From contig CM037588.1 of NCBI GenBank assembly GCA_021018995.1, forward strand, positions 88,262,765-88,326,764: 64,000 bases of DNA. Direction: 5' to 3'. The position numbers and the translations under genes were made by a program. How positions within the stretch are numbered: the stretch's first letter is position 1; every line of letters begins with the position of its first letter. The notes under the pieces are model-generated. The model saw only the letters and a list, made by a program, of their open reading frames with translations, did not search any database and was not told the DNA's origin. This document shows, piece by piece, positions 35,320 through 46,959 of this stretch. The DNA is from Chloranthus sessilifolius. Taxonomy: Eukaryota; Streptophyta; Magnoliopsida; Chloranthales; Chloranthaceae.

Positions 35320-35700
35320 ATTAAGCGTCAGATACATAGCGCGATCAAATTAAGTGCAGTAAAATTTGCTCTCAAACTAGATCATGCGCATAAGATCAGA
35401 CGCTCAACTAAACTGCCATATGCCCTACAGACCCGACGAGTCGATCCCACTCCGAAGAGTCTGCGCGTAATCAAGTTACACGACAATGTTGTCGGGCAAA
35501 ATTCGAAAGGCCACCCGCTCCTGTGGCCGGGTGAATCTCCAATCACGCGCACTGATCAGGGTGCGCAATAGGATTACACACATACATCCAAACGTGCAAT
35601 TGACCCCCTGAGCCTCTCTATCCTGCATGCCCAACTAGGTGCGCAATTAGATTAAAACGCTCCACACCAGGTGTGTAATTACCAGCTATGACACACACTT
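35320..35700. repeat. GCGCAATTAG motif array, second internal copy
   Basis: Repeats of GTGCGCAATTAG, AATTAAGCGT and ACGTGCAATTGA. It aligns in order with 23045-23399, including the shared blocks around 'GGTCAATTGCACGT' and 'GGAGATT..CC.GGCCAC' on the minus strand, so both derive from one promoter type. Confidence 0.7.
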
Positions 35701-35809
35701 CGAAACAAATACACACCCTAACCATAACAAAGACATGCCCTCAATAACAACACTTACAAAACAAATACACAAGACAACATGCCCTGTCAAGACCATGTAT
35801 AGTCATCTA

Positions 35810-37460
35810 GGCCCATCGCAAACTGATCAGGGATGAGGACATCTCCCCGTAGTCCCATCGCAACCAAATCGCCCCTGACGACCTACTGTAAATTCACAAC
35901 CCACCACAATCAAAATTATCTCGCAAAATCTCATCGCGTACTCACAAGTACACGTAGCAATTCCCCAACATCCGCTGCACAAAACAAGCCATCAAAACAA
36001 AATTATGACTCACGGCACCATCGCCCCCTCGTGACACAAAGCGAGAATTAATGACGATGAAGTAGCCAATCACAGTACTTGTCCCATCACGATCAAAATC
36101 GCTCTCCCTTGTCCCGTCGCGTAACCTTGCACATCGACCAGAGAGAGAGCCATTGATATTCCATCACACATCCTCACAATGACATGTCCCGTCGCAACAG
36201 AACACACATAACCAACGCTATTTGATCTAAATCAGCCACGCCCTTGTGTCCCGTTGTGATGCTAAAACCCCACCACATGACTGAAGGTAAGCTCGACCAA
36301 TGTTCCATTGTGGAAAGCCAAGAATGAGCCTCCCAAAAATCCTCCCACATCACTAAGGATAAAGGGCGAGTCCCGTCACGACCCCTAGACATCACCTGTC
36401 AAAGAAAAGAGACACCATCATCATCCCATTATGACGTCAAAGTAGACAAAGAGTCATCAGACCAACACCCCATCGCATACTCATAAACACGTCTTGTCGC
36501 AATGCTGCCACAATATAATCTCATCATATAACCCAATATCTGCTAAAGAAAGAAATAAACATGGCTTTCCTCATCACATAACCCCCAATGTCCCATCGCC
36601 GACTACACTACCTTGAAATTTCATCGCAACCCGCTATGGCACATGACCAGAAGGGAAGGCTCATCTAATATCCCATCGAAAAGAGTTGAACCACCCTCCG
36701 AACGCCTTACCACAGCAACCATCACACCACATCACGACAACTTCTGAATACTCAATCATGCGACAACCACAGACTCCATCATAATTGCAATACACGATCG
36801 CTGACAATAGGGGAGGATAAACTCTCCACCGTCCCATTACGCCGATAACCAGCGAGCCCCTACCATTACAGAAATCAAAAAAATAAAGGAAACCCTTCGA
36901 CATCCCATCGCACCCAACACATATGAAGTCCCATCGTGAACATCTCATCAGGCGATCCAGACAACCCATCACATCGGCAACCATTAGGCCCCACTACAAC
37001 GATCACCGGAGGGGGAGGAATATACCCTCTAATATCCCATCGAGTGACCCCGCACAACCAACAAGAATGAAGGGGAGATCCAACCAATGTCCCATCGCAC
37101 ACCACACCCCTCCAAAATGTCCCATCATGACACTCCCACCGGGATATAAAGCAGCAAAGCAAGTCACTTTAACAATGCATAAACACCATCAAGAAGGCTT
37201 TGAGTTCATGTGGAAAAATTCACACGAAAGCTTAGTAGCCTAAAGTCAACAAAACCCATTGAATGATGTGGGTTGTGGTGTGATTTCGGATTCTTCCACA
37301 ACGAGCTCAAATCTCCTCAATGACTTCACCTTCAGACACTTTTGTCCCATCGCGTAATCTTACATGTCAGGCAAGGGTGACTCAAACAAGAAGGAGGAGT
37401 CACCCATAATCCCATTGCGACGTAACCATGGGAGCAACAGCTAGCCAGTCCCATCGTAAG
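35810..37460. repeat. TCCCATCGCGAC motif array
   Basis: More than twenty-five copies of GTCCCATCGCGA-like words (variants CCCGTCGCGAC, CCCATCGCAAC, CCCATCACGAC) spaced 25-70 bases apart over 1.65 kb. The core contains TCGCGA. A plus-strand GGGATATAAAGC lies inside it at 37140-37151. Coding frames across it are chance. Confidence 0.8.
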
Positions 37461-38120
37461 AAAAAGCCTCCCGTCGGAAACAAATTAGGTAAGTAAAACA
37501 CTTCCTTTTATTCGATATTCCATTTAAAATATAGTTAGCTAAGATTAAGTCAAACATTTTTAAAAACCCATCTCTCTTGACTCGCGAATTACTGTAGTCC
37601 TCCCATAAGAGACAATCATCAGTATTCATCGAGAAGATTAGATGGAGCATGCGGCATACCAAGTGTCGTCTTGACAATCACATGAATGATCAGGTCCCCA
37701 AATCCCGTACCAGTGGATCTGCTTAGCGACGTCTCAGAAGCCACGTTTTCTATTGTTTTGCCATCGAATTGATCTTCAGTTAAAATCTCCAAATTTAAAA
37801 AACATAATAATAAATAAAGAAATAATAATAATAAATAAAGTTTCCTATCTATCAAAAATCACTTCTCATGATTCCAATCCATTCCTTTCCTGGGAAACCG
37901 AACACTAAGTATATTCAACTCTGAGAAATCACAAATGTCCACTAGAAAAGGGATGCCTAACGCGCCATTGGTGTGAGCAATGATGAGCCCGGTCTGACAT
38001 GACTTGCGAAAGCCTTCGCCATTAGATGATATTACATCTTATTATCTGATCTTTGGACCTTGTCTCTGGACATTCATATGACGCCCCCTGGTACCTCGAC
38101 TGCATCATTTTCTTGTGATT
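37461..38120. other. Non-coding region before tandem repeats
   Basis: No gene or repeat recognised; AT-rich around 37795-37840. Part of the region upstream of the K polypurine tract. Confidence 0.4.
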
Positions 38121-38365
38121 TAACTGCCCCTTGAAGCAAGTCGCGCCATGCGACGAGATGCCCCTTGCACCCACAGATGAGGATATGATGATTCTCTTAC
38201 CGTTTGACTGCCCCTTGCAGCAAGTCGTGACACGCGATGGGATGCCCCTTGCACCCGCGAATTAGGATATGCCGATTTCTCCCATTGACTGCTACTCGCA
38301 ACAGGTCATGATACACGACAGGATGCCCCTTGCATCCACGATAAGGAATATGCCTTTCGATAGCT
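38121..38365 (+). repeat. About 83-bp tandem repeat, three copies
   Basis: Units start near 38121, 38206 and 38286, each with 'ACTGCCCCTTG.AGCAAGTCG', 'GATGCCCCTTGCA.CC' and 'GGATATG'. Located just upstream of the K LTR, where Tat/Ogre elements often carry tandem repeats. Confidence 0.8.
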
Positions 38366-38538
38366 ACCACGGGGCTCTGAATGCTCCATTTTAGCTTGCG
38401 TTGATAGATAAGAAAGCCAAACATTTCATGCCAGCATCCCCAGTGCACATTTGTGATTTCACAAAGGAAATGAGAAGGCACCCTCGGGAGAGGGGTGTCT
38501 ACTTCTTCGACGCATTCTTACTTCACAAGAACGCACCG

Positions 38539-38550
38539 AAGAGGGGCATC
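38539..38550 (+). promoter_or_regulatory. Polypurine tract of element K
   Basis: AAGAGGGGCATC directly before the LTR start TATAGACACCC. The same tract, on the other strand, abuts the J LTR at 58685-58699. Confidence 0.7.
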
Positions 38551-40110
38551 TATAGACACCCTAATTTTTCCCTCTCTGAGTATATAAATATGTTCGATCA
38601 ACCTTTGTCCCTGCCCTGATACAGGGACCATATACTGAAACAATAGTGTATGGCTGAGCATATGTTGAAACAATAGTTCTATGCCTCAAACCCCACAACC
38701 CTGATACGAGGCTATATACTAAAACAATAGTATATGGTCAAAGCATAGGCTGAAACAATAGCCCAATGGTTCAGACCCAACCTAGACGGGGAGAATATCA
38801 AATTACGTGTTTTGTAAACTGCACGCAATTAGATTGAGCGCCACACAATTGGTTCGCAATTGGTCCAATTTGGACCAGGACTCACCTTCCCACGGACCGC
38901 CTTAGGAGTGGATTACGCACCCTATAAAGCGTGTGCAATCCGATTGCATGTTCGATCACTGGCGCGCAATTGTTCCCCTTTTGACTTATCCTCTAATTCC
39001 AAGATTGCCTAAACTCCCCTATTAAACGCCTGAAGTAGAGTGCTTAATTAGATTGCATGCTTCAAATAGAGTATGCAATTAGTTCTAAGTAGACTAGAAC
39101 TAGGACATCCGGCTTAGCCAGTCAGCCGGTCACTCACTGAGTCGTGACCGACTCAAAGTGTATTAAGTGCATGGAACAGGGCACGTAATTCAATTAAGCG
39201 ACCCAGACAGGGCGTGTAATTGAATTCCATCGACCAATTAAGTGCACCCCGTAGGGCACGCAATTGCCGGAATACCTAAAAATAAACCCCCTTACCTCGA
39301 ATACACAACACACAACAATTCGAGATATCCAACAATTGAGCTTTTGAGTTCCTTCCTACCGAGCTTTGGAATCTCGAGATCCTCTCTGGCGCCTAGGTAA
39401 TTTCTTAGCTCTAGTTTTTAATTTCCTTTCTAGTTCTAGGTTCTAGTTCTTAAGTTCTAGCTTTTAGTTCTTAGTTTCATAGATCTTAGATTCTAATTTC
39501 TAATCTTAGATTTCAGATTTTGATCCTAGTTTCTAATTCTAGTTCTTAATCTCTTAGCTTCTAGAACTAGGTCTTGACTTTTAATCCTTAAATTTTTATT
39601 CTAGATTTTAGTTTCAAATTTTACTTCCTTGATTAGTTTTTTTTTTCCTCTAGTTTATAGTCTCGCAATTTTTCATATCTTCAATTTTAACTCATACCTT
39701 TTAGTTTCAAACCGGTAATTTTCCCATCTCTGGTTCGAGATCTTAATTTCTAAAACCAGCTCTTAGCTTTAGTCCTTAAGTTTACGGTCCTGATTCTTAA
39801 ATCTCTAGAATCAATTCTTAGTTTTTAATCATTCTAGATCATAGAGTTAATTTTAATTTTAGTTTTAACTTCTCTTAGTTTATAATTCTTTAGTTATAAT
39901 CTTAACCTTAAAAATCCTTCAATTTTAATCTTCAAAATCTCAACTTTCTAATACACAAATCAAATTTTCAATCAATACCATTTTTAACAACCCCTTAGCC
40001 AACCGATTTGCCCAATGGAGCTTACAGAGGGTACTCGGGAACGGGGTTGATCCACCTTAGCATAGCGGGTCCAACCCTTCCCATTTTTTGTAGAGTCCCA
40101 CTAGAAGTAG
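38551..40110 (+). repeat. 3' LTR of element K (Tat lineage), right end uncertain
   Basis: Starts TATAGACACCCTAA, a one-base variant of TGTAGACACCC in J. Contains an 83-bp direct duplication (38614-38781), the GCGCAATTAG array (38815-39262), candidate TATA boxes at 38581-38590 and a weaker AAAAATAAACC near 39272, and the closing segment '...AGCGGGTCCAACCCTTCCC' and 'GTAGAGTCCCAC' near 40065-40105, comparable to the GTGGAGTCGCCACC sequence of Tat-type elements. T-rich 'TTCTAGTTCTTAGTT' low-complexity DNA fills 39390-39660. Confidence 0.65.
38815..39262. repeat. GCAATTAGATTGAGCGC motif array in K LTR
   Basis: About fourteen words of the types GCAATTAGATTGAGCGC, GCACGCAATTG and AATTAAGTGCA in 450 bases, the same vocabulary as the arrays upstream of the PMD ORF. 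Confidence 0.75.
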
Positions 40111-40129
40111 GAAACCTAAAATAAATAAA

Positions 40130-40560
40130 TTTCTAGTAGAAATTGGATATTTAAAAATAATTTGACTCCTAACATAATTAGGACATTTAAGTTAATTAGA
40201 CTTTTTGTAAGAATTAGGGTACTTAAATTAATTAGAGTTTTAATAAAACTAGGATACTTAAATTAATTAGTGTTCTAATAAAATTAGGATATTTAAATTA
40301 ATTAGAGTTCTAATCAAATTAGGATACTTAAATTAATTAAAGTTCTAATAAAAATTAGGATACTTAATTATAGTCCTGATAGAATTAGGGTAGTTGAGTT
40401 AATCAGGATACTTAGATTAATTGGACTCTTAATAGAATTAGGAGACTAATATTAATTAGGCTTCCAGTAAGATTAGGACCCTTTGGATAGTTAGATTCCT
40501 AGTAGAATTAGGAGATTAGTTTAATTAAACTTTTAGAATAATTAAAACTTTCAGAATACA
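40130..40560 (+). repeat. 36-bp AT-rich tandem repeat
   Basis: About ten diverged units of AATTAGGATACTTAAATT plus AATTAGAGTTCTAATAAA. No coding capacity. Confidence 0.8.
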
Positions 40561-40809
40561 GACTCCCAGGAGGAATAGGAAAGACTAAGAATAATCAAAC
40601 TTAAAATAGGATTAGAAAAAGAAAGAAAACAAACTAAACATCCAGGTGACCTAGTGATGCTGACATCAGCAGGTCGACGATTCAGTAAAGAAGTCGAACC
40701 CATATCCCAGAAAGGCGTGATCAGTGACGTGTTGCAGCGTCGATAAACATCAGTAGTTTCCGGGAACTGAAAGGGACCCAGAAAAATCGCGTGCCAATGA
40801 CAGCGTAGC

Positions 40810-41440
40810 CCACTAGAAGAAATCTTCAGGAGGGGGTTTAGTCGCCTCCTTTGGTATATACTATGGATCCTTAGGATCTATGTCCTCAGTACCCGCATTT
40901 ACCTTTATAACTGCGACGTATAGTCAAGGGATGAGCTAACAGTCTAAGCTCAATAGGGAAACATAACTAACATGCATATTTTTACATCACACGTATATCT
41001 CATGACATAATTCAAAATGTACTTTTCTTGCTAAGATTCACAATTTAAAGGTATTTCAATAGACACAAAATAGATATTTGATGCATATTTGAAAGCATAC
41101 TAATCATGGTTTCCAAAACTTGATCATATAACAAAGAAACTTAAATCAATTACTTAAATACAATCCCGAGCATATATAGCATTGGGAGCCACACATATAC
41201 CGATGAGAACCCCAACCATCATCATTCAATGAACTATTTACACAATGCCCAAACTTTAAGTTTCCATAGACAAAGTAAAATATGCAAAACTATCTACATT
41301 CAAAATGTATTCCATCCAAAGGAGGAAACCATGCCACAATAGTTTTAAAGACCGACATATACTTTCCCTGAATTAATTACATATGGTTTCAAAACATCAG
41401 TTGTATAATCAAAAAAATATCCCTGCAATCTCTACTCAAT
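40810..41440 (-). repeat. 3' LTR remnant of element F
   Basis: Contains 'CTTCAGGAGGGGGTTTAG', 'GACGTATAGTCAAGGGATGAG' and 'ATAGCATTGGGAGCCACACA', which match the A LTR (10160-10560) and, for the last segment, the F 5' LTR at 52944. The array-bearing part and both termini are missing. Confidence 0.65.
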
Positions 41441-41465
41441 CCTCCGCATCACATGGCTGCTCATC

Positions 41466-42675
41466 CTAAGCATCACCCAACTGCTCATCCTCGTCGTCAT
41501 GTCCGCCTGCTCTAGAACTAGAAGCGTCAGGAATATAGGCGCGTGCCGCCGCCATGCACTGGAGATGGTTTGATGGGTACATGAAGCGCATGGTCTTAGC
41601 CATCAACACCTCGTGGTAATTTAGACACTGGCTCAACTGATGATTGAGGTGGTGGGGGCACACACATCAGAGCACGCCACTGAGGTGGAGCTGCAGTTGC
41701 TGGCTGGTCCTGATCTAGTGCATCATGTTCACGTTGCTCTTGATCTTGAGGAGCATCGAGTGCAGCATCAAGTGCAGGTGGTACTTGTTCCTCTGCCCAC
41801 AGGCTCTTCTTCAACTGATTATAGGTCTTATTCCAATCCTTGAGAGAGTAGAGCTTCACATTATTGGTCAATTGCAGCTCATCATCCGAAATAGTATACT
41901 CCTCACCTCCCTGATAATCTTCAATCATACTGGATATAAGGCGAGCATATGGAATCTCGTCTACCAGTGTCACTCCCCCTCCAATATCTTTCCTTTTGAA
42001 TACTTCATGCCCCAAACACAACCTTTGGGGCACTAAACCATTGGCCCGAAAATCCAGAAAATAATGCTTGCTGTAAAACCCTAACCTCTCGGTCTTATGT
42101 TTCATAGGGTAAAGGTTGCATTTGAAAATTATATCCAACATTCATAAATGACTAGGCAAATCTACTCTTTTAAATGCCTGACCTGACCCCTGCCTGCCCT
42201 GGGTCATCTTCTCTATGACTATATAAAAATCAACTGGTTTATGATTTGGCTCCCTTAAATTGATCCCGGTACCATAGTCAACATAGCACTCAAGTGTGTT
42301 GGCAGCATGGTCATGAGTGAATTCATACACTTTACCTTCAATTTTAGTACAAACAGTGCTTGGTTTATCACCAATGTACATATTTTGGTAAAATAGTCTT
42401 ACCAAATGGGGGTAGTAGTAGTCGTGAAGTGGTTTGAGTAGGATCTCTAACCTGACCTTAGTAAGGTAATGAAGAGCCCATTGTGTTATACCATGTACAC
42501 CCCGCTCTTCGAAAAGTGCTTGATCAATTATATATTTAGTCTCAAAATCCTTAGACGCCCACCATGCATTAGGTCATTCCCGTGGTGGTGGTGGTGGTAG
42601 CTGCAAAGAACCCGATCGTGTAGTGGGTTCCTTCGATGTCAAAGGTTTAGACGCACGCCTCGTCTTAGGTGCCAT
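41466..42675 (-). pseudogene. Extra ORF of element F, PF20167-like domain (broken)
   Basis: ATG at 42675; a basic N-terminus ('MAPKTRRASK') and poly-Pro run precede the domain, as in element A. Shared features are 'YYPHLVRLFYQN', 'MLDIIFKCNLYPMKH.TERL', 'EIPYARLISSMIEDYQGGEEYTISDDELQLTNN' and an Asp/Glu-rich end, stop near 41466. Breaks: a TGA after the poly-Pro run (about 42572) and a stop/frame change near 42142. Length is about 400 residues. Same strand as pol and directly behind a TATA box and ATCGATCGAT array. Confidence 0.72.
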
Positions 42676-42913
42676 ATCAAATTTCTCAAACAAACTAAAA
42701 ACTAGGGCTAAAAAAATATGCTTGAACTTGAATTCAAAATCTCAAAAAATTTAGGGTTTACCTTTTAAGAGATTAGGATTTAATCTCTTGAAGAATCAAG
42801 CTTTAAAGATGGTTGAAAATCCAAATGGATGATCTCCAAGAACAAGCAAAAGAAAACCCTAAAAAAACCTCCAAAATTTTTTGAAAATTTTGAAACAGGA
42901 AATCCCGATTTCC

Positions 42914-42920
42914 TTATATA
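42914..42920 (-). promoter_or_regulatory. TATA box of the F extra ORF
   Basis: Minus strand GATATATAAGGAAA, about 240 bases upstream of the ATG at 42675, immediately downstream of the palindrome array. Confidence 0.55.
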
Positions 42921-42924
42921 TCGT

Positions 42925-43258
42925 GCAAATCGATCGATCAATTTTCAAATTTGATCGGTCGGTTTTCATATTAACCTTGTCGCCTAATAATATTGATCGA
43001 TCGGTTTCAATTTCGATTGATCAATTTCCAAAATCGATCAATCGGTTTCCATTTCGATCGATCAATTTTCATCAATTTTATCAGTTCATATTTTGCTCTC
43101 TGATTTTTTGAATTTGATCGATCAATGTGCATTTCGATCAATTGGTTTCAAAATCGATTGATCGATTTTAATTTCGATCAATCGGTTTCATAGATAAAGC
43201 CTGTGTCTCTTTTCTATCAAATCGATTGATCGGTTTGTACTTCGATCGGTCAGTTTTG
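42925..43258. repeat. ATCGATCGAT palindrome array, internal copy (element F)
   Basis: About twelve copies of a degenerate palindrome (AATCGATCGATCGATTT family, variants ATCGATTGATCGGTTT) in pairs separated by AAA or TTTC. It matches in motif and layout the LTR array at 53640-54125; the DNA just beyond it (43255-43330) also weakly resembles the LTR past its array (54120-54190). Confidence 0.83.
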
Positions 43259-43420
43259 ACAGAAAACCTCAAAATTTGAGTTTTTCACTCCCAATTGATT
43301 GCAACTTCTTAACTTTCAAACATATTGTTCTTTATAGCTCCATCTAGCCACATTTGCATATCAAAACATCATGTTTTTAAACTCAAGGAAATTTACAAAT
43401 TCCAAAATTTCTCTCGACTC

Positions 43421-44720
43421 TCATTGAAACAAATGAGGGTATTGATCACGGATCTCGGCTTCGCGTTCCCAAGTGGCCTCTTTTGCTAAATGATTTCACC
43501 GATTAACAGGCACTAACGGAATATATTTCGTGTATAAAACTTGTTCCTTTCAATCGAGTATCTGAATTGGCTCCTCTCATGGTCAAATCCTCATAAATCT
43601 CGATCGGTCGATCATCAAAGATGTGTGTAAGGTTCTTCATGTATTTCCTTAATATCGATATGTGAAATACATTGTGTACCCGATCAAGTTGTGGGGGTAA
43701 AGCAACTTTGTATGCAACTTCACCAACCCGGCCCAAAATTTCAAAAGGTCCTATGTAATGTGGGCTTATCTTTCCCTACTTTCTAAAGCGCATCACACCT
43801 TTTATTGGTGAGATCTTGACGAACACATGATCTCCCACTTGAAAATTGACGCTTGTCCTCTTTATATCAGCATAACTTTTCTGTCTACTCTAAGTTGTCT
43901 TGATTCTTTCATGAATCAAACGAACAACTTCGACATTGCACTCTATGAATTTTGGACCCAATATAAACTTTTCTCCGATCTCTTCCAAATTAATTGGGGA
44001 TCTACATCACCGTCCATATAGTGCTTCATAAGGTGCAATACTGATACTCGTCTGAAAACTATTATTGTATGCAAACTCGATCAATGGTAAGTGTTGATCC
44101 CATGATCCCCTAAAATCAAGCATACACGCTCTAAGCATATCTTCTATGATTTGATTCATCCACTCTGATTGTCCATCCGTCTGTAGGTGAATTGCTGAAC
44201 TGAAATCTAATCGTGTTCCCATTCGTTCTTGAAACTTCTGCCAAAACTTTAAAGTACATAATGGGTCACGATCTAATACAATGCTCACTGGAATACCATG
44301 CAATCGGACTATCTCCTTCATATATCTCTGCGAGCCTTCCTGTCATATACATAGTGTTGCATGGTAAGAAGTGAGCTAATTTGGTTAGTCGATCAACGAC
44401 CACCCAAATGGCATTGTGTCTCCTTGTTTTTCATGGTAATCCCAATATGAAGTCCATAGAAATTGACTCCCATTTCCACTCTGGTATTAGCAGAGGTTGC
44501 AAGAAACTTGCTAGATGTCTGTGATCCACTTTCACTTGCTGACATACTAAATACTTTGAAACGTATTCACCAACATCCTATTTCAAACCTCTCCGCCAAT
44601 AATTCTTCTCCAAATCTTGCTACATCTTGGTACCACTAGGATGAATAGCATACTTAGACTAGTGGGCTTCATCTAGAATAGTTTGCCTAAAATCAACATC
44701 GATCGGTATACATAGACATC
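43421..44720 (-). pseudogene. Integrase and chromodomain (element F pol, broken)
   Basis: Zinc-finger remnants near 44550-44660, 'VRLHGIPVSIVLDRDP' with the second Asp, 'TDGQSEWMNQIIEDML' with the Glu, 'EFAYNNSFQTS', 'VGEVAYKVALPP' after the GPF region, 'VFHISILRKY', and a chromodomain end 'EATWE...' stopping at 43421-43423. Many TAG/TGA codons and small frameshifts. Confidence 0.82.
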
Positions 44721-44949
44721 CCCTAAACAATAGCAATCCATCCTCCTTGATGGAGAAATCTGGTCTACTGCCATCAATCACACCCTGTATGATCTTCTCT
44801 AACTCTACAACTTTCATCTATAACTCATAAATATGATTGAAGATCATCGATCAAATCGTGATATTTTTCAACAAGGCTCCTAAAGTTTGTACCTCAATCT
44901 TCGTGTCATATAAAGAAAGATCTTCCAATAGGTTTCATCTACGGATCCC

Positions 44950-45440
44950 CATGATAAGGCTAGACAATAGAGCCAAACTCTTTTAACTCAAAGCATCCGC
45001 TACAAGATTCTCCTTACCTGGGTGATACTGAATGGAGTAATCGTAATCCTTAATAAACTCCATCCATCTTCGCTGCCTCATATTTTATTCCTTCTATATA
45101 AACAGATATCTAAGGCTCTTATGATCCGTGAAGATCTCAAAGGTTTCTCCATACAGTAGTGTCTCCATATCTTCAACACAAAAATAACTGCTACCAATTC
45201 CAAATCATGCGTTGGATAATTCTTCTCATGATCCTTAAGTTGTCTCAACCCAGAAGTAATAACCTTCTTATTCTGGTTGAGCACACAACCTAAGCCACTG
45301 TGTGAAGTGTCACTATACACATCGAACCCTCCACTACCTGATGGAATAGCCAACATTGGTGCGGAGGTTAGTCGCTTCTTAAGCTCTTGAAAACTCTTCT
45401 CACACTCTTCAGTCCACTCGAACTTCACATCTTTTCTCAT
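44950..45440 (-). pseudogene. RNase H domain (element F pol, broken)
   Basis: '[15 protein letters not shown]', '[18 protein letters not shown]' and the 'DHKSLRYLF' segment in a shifted frame. Frameshift near 45165 and stops near 45080. Confidence 0.82.
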
Positions 45441-45469
45441 AAGTTTTGTGAGTGGCCCTAAAATCTTTG

Positions 45470-46160
45470 AAAATCCCTCTACAAACCATCTGTAATACCC
45501 ATCCCAATCAAGGAAATTATGAATTTCAGTCAGTCTTTTATTGTTCCCATTCTTCTACTACCTTGATCTTTGCTAGATCCACTATAACACCTTTCCTCAA
45601 AGACAACATGTCCCAAGAAACTCACTTTCTCTAACCAAAACTCACACTTGTTGAGCTTCACATATAACTGTTGTTCATATAGTGTCTGTAGTGCTATCCT
45701 TAGATGATGTTCATGCTCCTTCTTCATTTTGGAGTAGATGAGGATGTCATCTACGAATAGGACTACACAACTACCAAGGTTTGGTTTGAACACCTGATTC
45801 ATGAGATCCATGAATGAAGCTGGTGTGTTAGTTAAGCCAAAAGGCATCACCAAGAATTCATAGTCTCCATATCTAGTTTTGAATGCCATCTTTTGAATAT
45901 CCTTGGCTTTCACTCTCAACTGATGGTATCCAAATCTTAAGTCGATCTTGAAAAAAAATCTTGCACCTTGCAACTAATCGAAGAGATCATTTATCCTGGG
46001 CAAAGGATACCGATTCTTGATAGCCAACTTGTTCACTTAACGATAGTCAATGCACAATCTCATCGATCCATCCTTCTTCATAAATAAGACCGTTACTCCC
46101 CAGGGAGTCACACTAGGTATTATGAACCCCTTTATCTAAGAGTTCCTGCAACCAGTCCTT
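45470..46160 (-). pseudogene. Reverse transcriptase (element F pol, broken, FVDD intact)
   Basis: '[15 protein letters not shown]', '[15 protein letters not shown]', and the catalytic '[13 protein letters not shown]' with both Asp residues, unlike element A. Frame changes near 45975 and 46120 and a stop before 'LQGARF'. Confidence 0.85.
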
Positions 46161-46800
46161 CAACTCCTTCAACTCAGCAGCAGCCATTCGATATGGTACT
46201 TTAGATACTGGCTCCATTCCGGTGCTAAGTCGATGGCAAACTCCACTTCTCTATCTGGTGGCAATCCTGGCAATTCATCCGTAAACACATCTTGAAACTC
46301 ACGAGCAATCGAAATATCTGTTATTACGTTCTTCTCTTCCTGTTGCTCTTTCAGAAATGCAAAGTATTCGCTACATCCCTTTCTCATCAAACGTTTTGCT
46401 CGGACCACAGAGATAAGCAGTACGAAGGTTGATCGCACTCCTAGAAACTTGAATGATCTACTCTTATTCGGTCAAAAAGTAACCATCTTTCTCCGTCAAT
46501 CAACACTCGCGCCATGCGTGGATAACCAGTCCATGCCAAGGATTACATCGAATCCTTGCATATCCAACAGGATCAAATCCGCCACTAATTCATGACTTTT
46601 GTAATCCCTGATGGCAACTATAACTGACTAAAACACTATACCGGTACTGACTGAATTTCCCGTTGGGACTGATACTGCCAAAATAAAGTCTAAGGTCTCG
46701 GGAATGACCTTCACTTTCTTTGCCAATTGTGGTGTGATGAACAAGTGGGTAGAGCCTGGGTCTATCAACACTCTTGCTTAATAACAAATATAATCGCCCT
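46161..46800 (-). pseudogene. Protease and linker (element F pol, broken)
   Basis: The active-site loop reads 'VLIDPGSTHLFITPQLAKK', with D-P-G instead of D-S/T-G, followed by 'PETLDFIL' and further on 'GFDVILGMDWL'-type sequence. The linker 'CSEYFAFLKEQQEEKN', '[21 protein letters not shown]' leads to RT. An adjacent TAA codon and others interrupt it. Confidence 0.75.
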
Positions 46801-46959
46801 TACTATACATTTGCAAAATACCTACGTCACATACATATTCAACCAATTACATATGCACCAAAAGTTAAGCATGTAGACATTTGGATTGAAAACTACTTTT
46901 AAAATTGATGCACCTTCTCTATCTAAAATACCAATCAATGATATATATACTGAATTTAA

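Noticed and set aside
36661-37243. Overlapping ORFs on both strands resembling small Cys/Trp-rich proteins
   Set aside because: They cross the TCCCATCGCGAC array in all frames; low-complexity artefact.
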